NCBI GenBank assembly: GCA_963845485.1
Contig: CAWJSI010000017.1
Location: forward strand, 62,001 to 126,000
DNA from: Bog-756 sp963845485
GTDB lineage: Bacteria; Actinomycetota; Acidimicrobiia; Acidimicrobiales; RAAP-2
DNA length: 64,000 nucleotides
Reading direction: 5' to 3'
Numbering within the stretch: position 1 is the stretch's first letter; each line of letters opens with the position of its first letter. Position numbers and translations under genes: made by a program. Of the stretch, positions 1-8,188 are shown one piece after another. The notes under the pieces were generated by a model, which searched no databases, was not told the origin of the DNA, and saw only the letters and a list, made by a program, of their open reading frames with translations.

Positions 1-1014
1 GGGGTCGGACCACCGGCCCCAGGGATCGACCACCATGCCGTGCGCTCCCGCCCGGAGGGCCCGGGAGAGGAATCCGTTCACCACCTTCGACACCCACCGC
101 TCACCCAGCATCACGATGCACTCGGGAAGGTGGCCGTCGGCAAACCGCTCGGACCGCAGGATGCCGTCGGCCCCGCCGATGACGCCGGGTCCCCCTCTCG
201 CCAGTCCGGACCGGGGATCGGCGAGAATCGGCCAGCCGAGGGCCGCGCCCAGGGCCGACACGGACGCCGGGTCGCCACAGCCGGCACCGGCCACGATCAG
301 CCCCCGGGTCCCCGAACGGAGGGGACCCGACGCCGTCCGGGCCGACAGCCACGTCTCGTCACACGCTTGCCGGCCGTTGGCCACGCCGTGCCACGGTTCA
401 CCGTCGGGTCGGCCCGGGGCCACCCCGCCCGCAGCATCGGCATTGCCGAGGAGGGGTTCGCGGAAGGGGAGATTGAGGTGGACCGGTCCGGGGCCGTCGG
501 GCGCATGGAGGGACTCGGCGGCCACACGGGCGGCCAGCGACCGCCACGTCGATCGGGTGGCGTCAACGGGGACGCCGGGGTCAGCGAACCACCGGACCGA
601 GCGTCCGTAGAGGTGGGTCTGGTCGATGGTCTGGGGTGCGCCCACGTCCCGGAGTTCGGGAGGTCGGTCCGCCGTGCAGACCACGAGGGGTACCCGGGCG
701 AGGTCCGCCTCCACCACGGCGGCGTGCATCTCGGCGGCCGCCGTGCCGCTGGTGGTCAAGATGACCGCCGGCGTACCAGTGGCCAGCCCGATCCCGACCC
801 CGGTGAATCCGGCCGAGCGTTCGTCGAGCCGGACATGGACCGAGATGCCGGGCTGGGCTGCCAGGGCCAGGGCCAGGGGCGTCGACCGGGAACCGGGGCA
901 GACCACGGCATGGCGGATGCCGTGTCGTACCCACTCGTCGGCCAACGTGGCGGCGAAGGCGGCCTGGAGGTCGGCATGACCGGCGCGCCCACCCGTGCTC
1001 GGTACGCTCACCAC
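1..1014 (-). CDS. menD: MenD, SEPHCHC synthase (partial, C-terminus outside window)
   Basis: ThDP-dependent enzyme of menaquinone synthesis that adds a succinyl-semialdehyde unit from 2-oxoglutarate to isochorismate. I translated the minus strand directly because no start near 1014 had been assigned. The frame is open for 338 codons to the window edge. It carries PGSRSTPL near residue 40, LDERSAGF near 64, a TSGTA turn near 85 and RPPELRDVGAPQTIDQ soon after, all typical MenD N-terminal signatures. The C-terminal ThDP domain is cut off by the window start. Two adjacent in-frame GTG codons (1014 and 1011) can start it. It is divergent from menH, with only a few bases between outermost possible starts. 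Confidence 0.9.
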   Translation of the reverse strand, partial: MVSVPSTGGRAGHADLQAAFAATLADEWVRHGIRHAVVCPGSRSTPLALALAAQPGISVHVRLDERSAGFTGVGIGLATGTPAVILTTSGTAAAEMHAAVVEADLARVPLVVCTADRPPELRDVGAPQTIDQTHLYGRSVRWFADPGVPVDATRSTWRSLAARVAAESLHAPDGPGPVHLNLPFREPLLGNADAAGGVAPGRPDGEPWHGVANGRQACDETWLSARTASGPLRSGTRGLIVAGAGCGDPASVSALGAALGWPILADPRSGLARGGPGVIGGADGILRSERFADGHLPECIVMLGERWVSKVVNGFLSRALRAGAHGMVVDPWGRWSDP

Positions 1015-1064
1015 GACCGCCTATGTCGACCACTCCGGACCCACCGACCACATCGGCCGCCAGG

Positions 1065-1838
1065 ATGACCCCGACGCTCCACGCTGAGCGGAGGGGAACC
1101 GGCCGGCGCGTGGTGCTGGCCCACGGATTCACCCAGACCGGTCGGGTGTGGGCGGGGATGGACGACGAGCTGGCCCGCGACCACGAGGTGGTGACGGTCG
1201 ACATGCCCGGGCACGGAAGGTCGGCCGGCGTGCAGGCCACGCTGGTCGACGGCGCCCTGCTGCTCGGCCGGGCCGGCGGCCCCGCCGCCTACCTCGGGTA
1301 CTCGATGGGAGCGCGGTTCTGTCTGCATCTGGCCCTGGCCCGGCCCCAGCTGGTCGACTCGCTCGTCCTCATCTCGGGCACCGCCGGGATCGACGACGAA
1401 TCCGAGCGCACCGACCGGTGCCGGTCGGACGGGGCCATGGCCGACCGGCTCGATCCGACCACGCCCGGGCAGGCGGCCCAGCCGGTGAGCGAGTTCCTGG
1501 CCGGCTGGATGGCCAACCCGATGTTCGACGGCCTTCGGCCCGATGCCGACGGGCTGGCCGAGCGGCTGACCAACACCGGCCCGGGCCTGGCCTCCAGCCT
1601 CCGTCGGGCCGGGACCGGTACCCAGCTGCCGCTGTGGGAGAAGCTCGGGCGCCTGACCATGCCGGTCCTGGTGGTCAGCGGCGAACGGGACGTCAAGTTC
1701 ACCGCCCTCGGCCGTCGCCTGGCCGAGTCCGTCGGGGCCAACGCCACCGTGGCCGTCGTGGAGGGTGCCGGTCATGCACCGCACCTCCACGCACCCGACG
1801 TCGTCGCCGAACTGGTGCGGTCGCACCTGGCCTCCTGA
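1065..1838 (+). CDS. menH: MenH-like alpha/beta hydrolase, SHCHC synthase
   Basis: Probable 2-succinyl-6-hydroxy-2,4-cyclohexadiene-1-carboxylate synthase, which eliminates pyruvate from the MenD product. The alpha/beta-hydrolase fold is visible: HGFTQTGRVW oxyanion region, nucleophile elbow GYSMG (Ser about 80), a late Asp in GERDVKF and catalytic His in GAGHAPH near the C-terminus. Length 257 aa is normal. An in-frame ATG at 1023 would add 14 residues but would leave almost no room for a promoter between it and menD, so I prefer 1065. Position beside menD supports MenH over a generic hydrolase. Confidence 0.82.
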   Translation: MTPTLHAERRGTGRRVVLAHGFTQTGRVWAGMDDELARDHEVVTVDMPGHGRSAGVQATLVDGALLLGRAGGPAAYLGYSMGARFCLHLALARPQLVDSLVLISGTAGIDDESERTDRCRSDGAMADRLDPTTPGQAAQPVSEFLAGWMANPMFDGLRPDADGLAERLTNTGPGLASSLRRAGTGTQLPLWEKLGRLTMPVLVVSGERDVKFTALGRRLAESVGANATVAVVEGAGHAPHLHAPDVVAELVRSHLAS

Positions 1839-1869
1839 GTCGCCGGGCGCACCGGCGAAGGCCGACTCA
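1836..1869. terminator. Hairpin between convergent menH and menA
   Basis: TGAGTCG at 1836-1842 pairs with CGACTCA at 1863-1869, and a small CCGG/CCGG stem lies inside. It starts on the menH stop codon and ends a few bases before the menA stop. The position suits a bidirectional terminator. There is no T-run on either side, so this is a structural call only. Confidence 0.4.
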
Positions 1870-1874
1870 ACGGG

Positions 1875-2918
1875 TCACCAAGGCCACACGTAGGGCACCC
1901 AGAACCACAGCGCCACCGACAACAGCACCCCGAAGGCCAGCTGGAGCCGGCCGGTGGCGGGGAGCACGGGCAGCAGGGCGCGGCCCTCGGCCTCACTCAG
2001 CACCAGCTTGGCTGGGGCGACGGCCACCACCGCGGCGGCCAGCGGCAGGAGGGCGATGGCCGGGCGTGAGGCGTGCACGGCACCGGTGACCGACAGCACC
2101 GCCCAGACGACCACACCGACGAAGGGCAGGACGACGCAGGCCACGTAGCACCAGCCCCCCGCCCGCCGTCCCACCCGGACGGCCAGGGTCCGCTTGCCGC
2201 TCACGGCATCGGTGCCGATGTCCCGCAGGTTGTTGGCCAATAACAAAGCCGTGGCCAGAAGACCGACGGCCACAGCGGCGAACCAGACCACCCAGGCATC
2301 GAGGCGCAGCGACTCCACATAGAAGGTCCCGACGGTGGCCACCAGTCCGAAGAAGACGAAGACGAAGAGCTCGCCGAACCCGGCATAGCCGTAGGGGCGG
2401 GGCCCCCCGGTATAGAACCACCCCGCCGCCAGGCATGCCGCGCCGACCACCAGCACCCACCACGACGACGCCCACGCCAGGGCCAGGCCCACGACAGCGG
2501 CGACCCCGAAGGATGCGAAAGCGGCCCGTCGGACCGCGGAGGGCGAGGCCAGCCCACTCGCGACCAGGCGGAGGGGGCCCACCCGGGCGTCGTCGGTACC
2601 CCGGATGCCGTCGGAGTAGTCGTTGGCATAGTTGGTCCCGATCTGCACGGCCAAGGACACCACCAAGGCGCCGAGTGCCCGCCACCAGAACCCACCGGAT
2701 CCCGTCAGGTGCAACACGACCGTGGACGAGTAGGCGGCCGCCGCGTGATGGCTCACCGTCACCGTGGCGAAGACCCGGGCGTGGGCGGCGGCCGTACCCA
2801 CCATCACCGGCACCACGGCGGCCGGGAGCGTCCGGGGGCGGGCGCCGAGCACCCACCGCTTGACCGGACCCGGCACCGCGGACGCCGCCGGGGGGTCGGT
2901 CGGCATGTTCGCCACCAT
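1875..2918 (-). CDS. menA: MenA, DHNA polyprenyltransferase (UbiA family)
   Basis: Integral membrane prenyltransferase that attaches the polyprenyl tail to 1,4-dihydroxy-2-naphthoate, giving demethylmenaquinone. It shows the first Asp-rich motif NYANDYSDGIRGTDD (about residues 96-110) and the second in NNLRDIGTDAVSGKR (about 230), both Mg-diphosphate binding in UbiA proteins. About eight hydrophobic helices can be counted. At 347 aa it is slightly longer than usual because of a polar N-terminus, and Met5 (2906) is a possible alternative start. It is convergent with menH and lies 31 bp downstream of menB on the same strand, so menB-menA are probably co-transcribed. Confidence 0.9.
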   Translation of the reverse strand: MVANMPTDPPAASAVPGPVKRWVLGARPRTLPAAVVPVMVGTAAAHARVFATVTVSHHAAAAYSSTVVLHLTGSGGFWWRALGALVVSLAVQIGTNYANDYSDGIRGTDDARVGPLRLVASGLASPSAVRRAAFASFGVAAVVGLALAWASSWWVLVVGAACLAAGWFYTGGPRPYGYAGFGELFVFVFFGLVATVGTFYVESLRLDAWVVWFAAVAVGLLATALLLANNLRDIGTDAVSGKRTLAVRVGRRAGGWCYVACVVLPFVGVVVWAVLSVTGAVHASRPAIALLPLAAAVVAVAPAKLVLSEAEGRALLPVLPATGRLQLAFGVLLSVALWFWVPYVWPW

Positions 2919-2949
2919 CAGGCCCCCAGAGGCCGCGCCGGCAGCCGGC

Positions 2950-3915
2950 TCACGGGCGACGGGGGAAGCGACCGAAGTCCGGAGCCCGGTGTTCTTGGAA
3001 GGCGTTACGTCCCTCTTGTCCCTCTTCGCTCATATAGAAGAGCATGGTGGCGTCGCCGGCGAACTGCTGCAGTCCGGCCAACCCGTCGTCGGCGGCGTGC
3101 AGCCCGCCTTTGAGCATGCGCAGGGCAATGGGCGAGAGGGAGAGCATCTGGCGGCACCAGGCCACGGTCTCGTGCTCGAGGTCGGCCAGCGGGACCACTT
3201 CGTTGACCAGGCCCCACTGGAGGGCGGTGGCCGCGTCGTACTGGCGACAGAGGAACCACACCTCCTTGGCCCGCTTCAACCCGATGGTGCGGGCCAACAG
3301 GCTGGCCCCGTAACCACCGTCGAAACTGCCCACCTTGGGGCCGGTTTGGCCGAAGCGGGCGTTGTCAGCAGCAATGGACAGGTCACAGACCAGGTGGAGG
3401 ATGTGGCCACCCCCGATGGCGTAGCCGGCCACCATGGCCACCACCGGCTTGGGCAGCCGTCGGATCTGGATCTGCAGATCGAGCACGTTGAGGCGACCGA
3501 TGCCCTGTTGGGCCACGGCATCGTCCCCGATGTAGCCGTCGTCCCCCCGGATCTTCTGGTCTCCCCCCGAGCAAAAGGCGTCCGGGCCCTCGCCGGTGAG
3601 GACGACCACGCCGACGGACGGGTCGTCACGGGCCACGTTGAAGGCATCGGCCAGCTCGAACAGGGTCTGGGGTCGGAAGGCGTTGCGAACTTCGGGCCGG
3701 GCAATAGTCAGCTTGGCGATGCCCTCGGCCACGTCGAAGGTGATGTCCTGGTAGTCGCCCCGACGGTCCCAGGCCGGCAGAGGCAGGCCGCGGAACTGCT
3801 CCACCGGGTCGAGGGGTGGCCCGGTGATCACGGTCTCCACGGGGGCGGTGGCCACCGGTCTCACAAACTCCTCCGGATCGGGTGCAACCATTCGACCATT
3901 CACTCCTAGAGTCAC
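2950..3915 (-). CDS. menB: MenB, DHNA-CoA synthase
   Basis: Crotonase-fold enzyme that cyclises o-succinylbenzoyl-CoA to 1,4-dihydroxy-2-naphthoyl-CoA. Oxyanion-hole segments CSGGDQKIRGDDGY (about 114-127) and AGYAIGGGH (about 163) are present, with the MenB-specific GSFDGGYG carrying the conserved active-site Asp near residue 197. Length 321 aa includes an N-terminal extension of about 30 residues relative to shorter homologues, and a start near residue 9 is possible. It is divergent from menE across a 28-bp gap, so the two promoters must overlap or lie inside the coding ends. Confidence 0.93.
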   Translation of the reverse strand: MTLGVNGRMVAPDPEEFVRPVATAPVETVITGPPLDPVEQFRGLPLPAWDRRGDYQDITFDVAEGIAKLTIARPEVRNAFRPQTLFELADAFNVARDDPSVGVVVLTGEGPDAFCSGGDQKIRGDDGYIGDDAVAQQGIGRLNVLDLQIQIRRLPKPVVAMVAGYAIGGGHILHLVCDLSIAADNARFGQTGPKVGSFDGGYGASLLARTIGLKRAKEVWFLCRQYDAATALQWGLVNEVVPLADLEHETVAWCRQMLSLSPIALRMLKGGLHAADDGLAGLQQFAGDATMLFYMSEEGQEGRNAFQEHRAPDFGRFPRRP

Positions 3916-3943
3916 TACTCGTACGGTCGCCTAGGCTAGCCCC

Positions 3944-5071
3944 ATGCCGGAGCTGGTAGCGCTCGATCTGCCCGGCGGCCCCGCCTTCGTCGACGCCCTC
4001 CGAGCCGCATGGGAACAGGGCGATGCCGTCCTCCCCCTCGACCCCCGCCTGCCCGCACCGGCCGTCGACCGACTGCTCGGCGAACTGGCGCCCTCGGTGG
4101 TGGTCGACGGTTCAGGTCGTCACGCCCGACCCGGCGGTCACCCCACCGAGCGGGGTGACGCCCTGGTCGTGGCCACCAGTGGGACCACGGGCCAGCCCAA
4201 AGGGGTCGTCCTCGACCATGCGGCGGTGGAGGCCTCGGCCCGAGCCAGCTCGGGACGGCTCGGTGTCGACCCGGCCACGGACCACTGGGTGGCCTGTCTC
4301 CCCCTGGCCCACATCGGCGGCCTCTCGGTGGTGACCCGGTCCCTCATCACCGGGACGCCGTGCACGGTGCTCCCCGGGTTCGATGCCACCGAGGTGGAAC
4401 GCCTGGTGACCGAAGGCGCCACCTTGGTCTCCTTGGTGGCCACCGCCCTCGGCCGGACCGACGTCTCGGGCTACCGGTCGGTGCTGCTGGGCGGGGCGGC
4501 GCCGCCCGAGTCACTGCCCGCCAACGTGGTCACCACCTACGGGATGACCGAGACGGGCTCGGGGGTCGTCTACGACGGCGTGGCCCTCGACGGGGTGGAG
4601 CTGCGCATCGGGGACGGAACCACCGGCGACGACGGGGAGATTCTCGTCCGTGGCCCCATGGTGCTCCAGCGCTACCGGGACGGAAGTGATCCGCGGCTGG
4701 CCGACGGGTGGCTTCCGACCGGCGACGCCGGGAGGCTGGGGTCCGACGGCCTGCTCGAGGTCTTCGGTCGGATCGCCGAGGTGATTGTGACCGGGGGCGA
4801 GAAGGTATGGCCGACGCCGGTCGAACAGGTCTTGGCGGGCCATCCCGGTGTCGACCAGGCGGCCGTCTGGAAGCGCCCCGACCCCGAGTGGGGCGAACGG
4901 GTGGTGGCGTGGATCGTTGCCGCCGATCCAGCCCAACCCCCAGACCTCGACGAGCTGCGAGAGGTGGTCGCCGCCGAACTCTCCCCCTGGGACGCCCCCC
5001 GCCAGCTGGTGGTGGTCGAGGTGCTCCCCCGCACGGCGAGTGGCAAGGTGCGCCGAAGCGAACTCGTCTAG
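3944..5071 (+). CDS. menE: MenE, o-succinylbenzoate-CoA ligase (ANL superfamily)
   Basis: Adenylate-forming ligase that activates o-succinylbenzoate for MenB. Visible motifs are the AMP/P-loop TSGTTGQPKGV (79-89), YGMTETGSG (about 198), PTGDAGRLG (about 255) and the C-terminal SGKVRRSEL with the catalytic Lys (about 369). At 375 aa it is shorter than many acyl-CoA ligases but normal for actinobacterial MenE. Its TAG stop shares the palindromic CTAG with the stop of the convergent SDR gene, so the two genes overlap tail to tail by 4 bp. A generic acyl-CoA ligase is possible on sequence alone; menB beside it decides. Confidence 0.88.
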   Translation: MPELVALDLPGGPAFVDALRAAWEQGDAVLPLDPRLPAPAVDRLLGELAPSVVVDGSGRHARPGGHPTERGDALVVATSGTTGQPKGVVLDHAAVEASARASSGRLGVDPATDHWVACLPLAHIGGLSVVTRSLITGTPCTVLPGFDATEVERLVTEGATLVSLVATALGRTDVSGYRSVLLGGAAPPESLPANVVTTYGMTETGSGVVYDGVALDGVELRIGDGTTGDDGEILVRGPMVLQRYRDGSDPRLADGWLPTGDAGRLGSDGLLEVFGRIAEVIVTGGEKVWPTPVEQVLAGHPGVDQAAVWKRPDPEWGERVVAWIVAADPAQPPDLDELREVVAAELSPWDAPRQLVVVEVLPRTASGKVRRSELV

Positions 5072-5856
5072 GAGAGGCCACCGCTGGCGATGCACATCGC
5101 CCCACCGTCGATCACGAGGGTGTGCCCGGTGATCCACGAAGCGGCGTCCGAGCAGAGGAACAGTGCGGCGTTGGCGATGTCCTCGGCCTCGCCCAATCGC
5201 CGCAACGGCATCCGTGCCGCGATGGACTCCTCGGCCGACTCCCACAGCGCCCGCGCGAACTCCGTCTTCACCAGGCCGGGGGCCAGGGCGTTGACCCGCA
5301 CCTTCGGTCCGAGCTCACCGGCCAACTGGCTGGTCAGGTGGATCACTGCGGCCTTGGTCACGTTGTACCAACCGATGCCTCCCTCCACGCTGAGTCCGCC
5401 GATGGAGGCCAAGTTGAGGATCGTCCCGCCCCGCTCGGACATGCCGGCCCGCCAGGCCGCTTGGGCCCATTCGAGGTAGCCGCTCTGGTTGACCCGGACC
5501 GTCTTGTCGGCCCGCGGCGTGTCGATCTCGATGATCGGCCCGTAGTACGGATTGGTGGCGGCGTTGTTGACCAGGATGTCGACCGATCCGAAGCGCTCCA
5601 CCGTGGCCGCCATACATGCCTCGGCCTGGGCCGGGTCACCGGCGTTGGCCACATGCCAGGCCACCTCGCCGGCCCGGCCGCCCGTCACCTCGTCGATCTC
5701 GGCTTTGGCCTGGGCGAGGGCGTCGGACTTGCGGGACGACAGCATCACCGAGGCCCCGGCGGAGGCGAATGTCGACGCCATGGCCTGGCCGATGCCTCTC
5801 GAGGCTCCGGTGATCAAGGCCGTCTTGCCGTCCAGTCGCAGTTCCATGGCCGCCAA
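5068..5856 (-). CDS. SDR family NAD(P)-dependent oxidoreductase
   Basis: Classical short-chain dehydrogenase. The Rossmann motif GASRGIGQA is near residue 17, NNAATN near 97, and the catalytic set includes a Ser in LASIGG and a Tyr-x3-Lys in YNVTK near 164; the protein ends with the usual CSDAASWITGHTLVIDGG. Length 262 aa is standard, and Met4 (5847) may be the true start because it begins MELRLDGKTALITG. The substrate cannot be read from sequence. It is not clearly tied to menaquinone synthesis despite sharing a stop palindrome with menE. Confidence 0.85.
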   Translation of the reverse strand: MAAMELRLDGKTALITGASRGIGQAMASTFASAGASVMLSSRKSDALAQAKAEIDEVTGGRAGEVAWHVANAGDPAQAEACMAATVERFGSVDILVNNAATNPYYGPIIEIDTPRADKTVRVNQSGYLEWAQAAWRAGMSERGGTILNLASIGGLSVEGGIGWYNVTKAAVIHLTSQLAGELGPKVRVNALAPGLVKTEFARALWESAEESIAARMPLRRLGEAEDIANAALFLCSDAASWITGHTLVIDGGAMCIASGGLS

Positions 5857-6028
5857 CCCTAATGGGAGGGGAACGGGCGGCTCCGTGCCTCGAGGTGTTC
5901 AGCGGAGCCGCCTCGGCGGGCACCCGCTCACCCGGGTCGGCGAGACCGAGCTCGTGCTCGCAGATGGTCCGCCCCCCGCATAAGGTGCGCTCCAGCGCGA
6001 CCGTGCGCCCAGGGGAGGAGCACCGACA

Positions 6029-6904
6029 ATGGCAATGCCGACGGACGTGGGGGTCATCGACACCATGGTGGGTTTCCCTCATCCCGACATGAAAGAGGTC
6101 TACCGGTTCATCACCCGACAGACCAAGGACACCGAGTCCCAAGAGAAGTTCGACTTCCCCGTGGAGTACATGTTCAAAGACGGCACGGGCAAGTCCGTGG
6201 AGGGCTCCGCCGACCCCGTGGGTGTCACCCTCCGGGAGATGGACACGTGGGGCATCGACAAGGGGCTCATCGGGGTGGGCGATCCCACCGGCGCCAGCGA
6301 TGAGGCGCTGAAGCGCCATCCCGACCGGTTCATTCCCTCCTCCTCATTCGATCCCAACGACGGCATGAAGGGGATCCGCAAGTTGGTGGAGGAGTACGAG
6401 ACCTACGGCGTGCGTGCCGTGGGCGTGTTCCCGGCGGGCGCCTTCCCCCAGGTCCCGATCAACGACAAGAAGATGTACCCCCTCTACGCCAAGGCGGTCG
6501 AGCTGGGCATCCCGGTGTTCTGCTGTGCCGGGATCCCCGGTCCGCGCCTGAAGGCCGCGTGTCAGCACGTGGAGCTCATCGACGAGGTGATGTTCGACTT
6601 CCCGGACCTGGTCTTCGTCACCCGCCACGGTTGCGAGCCCTGGACCGAGTTGGCCGTGAAACTCATGCTCAAGTGGCCGGGACTGCACTACTCGACCAGC
6701 GCCTTCGCCCCCAAGTACTACCCGAAGGACATCGTGAACTACGCCAACACCAGAGGGGCCGACAAGATCATCTTCGCCGGCTACTTCCCGATGGGGCTCT
6801 CCATCGAGCGGGTCATGACCGAGCTTCCCAACGTCGGGTTCAAAGACGAGGTGTGGCCCAAGTTCCTCCGCACCAACGCCCTCCGGGTCCTCGGACTGGA
6901 CTGA
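6029..6904 (+). CDS. Amidohydrolase-2 fold protein with degenerate metal site
   Basis: TIM-barrel protein of the amidohydrolase-2 (ACMSD/gamma-resorcylate decarboxylase-like) group, 291 aa. A strong GGGGAGGAG-type ribosome site precedes ATG 6029. The expected N-terminal HxH metal motif is replaced by DTMVGFP (11-17), the mid-barrel His is replaced in VFCCAGIPG, and the usual FGSDxP near the end reads FAGYFP (about 250), so the catalytic Asp is missing. One His survives in VTRHGCEPW. Its stop overlaps the start of the next amidohydrolase (ATGA), implying co-translation. A catalytic role is doubtful; it may be a non-catalytic partner or use a different chemistry. Confidence 0.8.
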   Translation: MAMPTDVGVIDTMVGFPHPDMKEVYRFITRQTKDTESQEKFDFPVEYMFKDGTGKSVEGSADPVGVTLREMDTWGIDKGLIGVGDPTGASDEALKRHPDRFIPSSSFDPNDGMKGIRKLVEEYETYGVRAVGVFPAGAFPQVPINDKKMYPLYAKAVELGIPVFCCAGIPGPRLKAACQHVELIDEVMFDFPDLVFVTRHGCEPWTELAVKLMLKWPGLHYSTSAFAPKYYPKDIVNYANTRGADKIIFAGYFPMGLSIERVMTELPNVGFKDEVWPKFLRTNALRVLGLD

Positions 6905-8139
6905 TGACCACCATCACGACCGACCAACGGGCCGACGAGCGGGCCCCCGGCTCGAGGGCCGTGGACTACGTCACCTTCGACGCCGACAACCACTACTACG
7001 AGGCCACCGACGCCTATACCCGCCACATCGATCCGGCCATGGCCAAGCGGGCCATGCAGTGGGCCGTGATCGACGGACGCCAACGGCTGCTCGTCGGGGG
7101 CAAGATCAACCGGTTCATCCCCAACCCCACCTTCGACCCCGTGGCCAAGCCGGGCAGCCTGGACGAGTACTTCCGGGGTCGTAACCCGGCCAACCAGGAC
7201 ATCCGCGCCCTCTTCGGCGAGTTGGAGCCGATCCGTCCCGAGTACCGCGACCGGGACGCTCGGCTGGCGGTCATGGACGCCCAGGGGCTCGAGGGGTGCT
7301 TTCTCTTCCCCACGCTCGGCGTCGGGATGGAAGAGGCCTTGGCCAACGACCCCGACGCCTGCGTGGCCGCCTTCAGCGCCTTCAACCGGTGGCTGGAGGA
7401 CGATTGGGGCTACGCCTACCACGAGCGCATCTTCGCCGCCCCGATGATCACCCTCGTCAATGCCGATGCCGCCGTCGACGAGCTCGCCCGGGTCCTGGCG
7501 GCCGACGCCCGGATCGTCTGTGTCAAAGGTGGCCCGGCCCACACCCCCGAAGGGTTCACCTCGCCGGCGGACCGGCGCTACGACCGGTTCTGGGGACTGG
7601 TCAACGAGTCCGGAGTCACCGTCGGGATCCACTCGGGCGACGCCGGGTACGGGCGCTACATCAACGACTGGGAGCCCTACGGGAGCCTCGAGGCCTTCCG
7701 CCACTCCCCGCTGCGCTCGGTCATCAGCTCGGACCGTCCGCCCTTCGAGACCATGGCGGCACTGGTGTGCCAGGGCCTCTTCGAACGGTTCCCCAACGTC
7801 CGGGTGGCCAGCATCGAGGCCGGGGCCGAGTGGGTGCCCGCCCTGGTCAAGAAGTTCAAGAAGGCCTACGGCCAGATGCCTTCGGCCTTCGCCGCCGATC
7901 CGGTGGACACGTTCCGAGAGCACATCTGGGTGGCCCCGTTCTACGAGGACGACATGGGCGGCCTGAAAGACGTGCTCGGGATCGACCAGCTCCTCTTCGG
8001 CTCGGACTGGCCCCACGCCGAGGGGCTCACCGAGCCCACCGACTTCGCCCTCGACCTCCGACGTCACGACTTCGACGAGGACGAGATCCGACAGGTCATG
8101 CGCGACAACGGTCGCGCCCTCACCATCCGGACGCCCTGA
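6904..8139 (+). CDS. Amidohydrolase-2 family metal-dependent hydrolase or decarboxylase
   Basis: 411-aa TIM-barrel protein starting at the ATG that overlaps the upstream stop. The open frame continues further upstream, but the ATGA junction and MTTITTDQRA start are convincing. It has FDADNHYYE (25-33) in place of a plain HxH, GIHSGDAGYG (about 242), SIEAGAEW (about 300) where many relatives have His, and an intact FGSDWPH (about 364). This residue pattern is familiar from actinobacterial amidohydrolases of unknown substrate. The tandem arrangement with the degenerate paralogue upstream suggests a heteromer or a two-step pathway, which is inference. Confidence 0.82.
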   Translation: MTTITTDQRADERAPGSRAVDYVTFDADNHYYEATDAYTRHIDPAMAKRAMQWAVIDGRQRLLVGGKINRFIPNPTFDPVAKPGSLDEYFRGRNPANQDIRALFGELEPIRPEYRDRDARLAVMDAQGLEGCFLFPTLGVGMEEALANDPDACVAAFSAFNRWLEDDWGYAYHERIFAAPMITLVNADAAVDELARVLAADARIVCVKGGPAHTPEGFTSPADRRYDRFWGLVNESGVTVGIHSGDAGYGRYINDWEPYGSLEAFRHSPLRSVISSDRPPFETMAALVCQGLFERFPNVRVASIEAGAEWVPALVKKFKKAYGQMPSAFAADPVDTFREHIWVAPFYEDDMGGLKDVLGIDQLLFGSDWPHAEGLTEPTDFALDLRRHDFDEDEIRQVMRDNGRALTIRTP

Positions 8140-8158
8140 CCGGACCGCACCACCCCCC

Positions 8159-8181
8159 CGGTACCCGTTCTGGGGGTACCG
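8159..8181 (+). promoter_or_regulatory. Hairpin over the ribosome site of the LLM gene
   Basis: CGGTACCC (8159-8166) pairs perfectly with GGGTACCG (8174-8181) around a 7-nt loop. The GTG start of the next gene is at 8189, and the only purine-rich tract near it (GGGGG, 8172-8176) is partly inside the 3' arm. It could act as a terminator for the amidohydrolase pair or restrict initiation on the LLM gene. Confidence 0.4.
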
Positions 8182-8188
8182 TGCCTCT

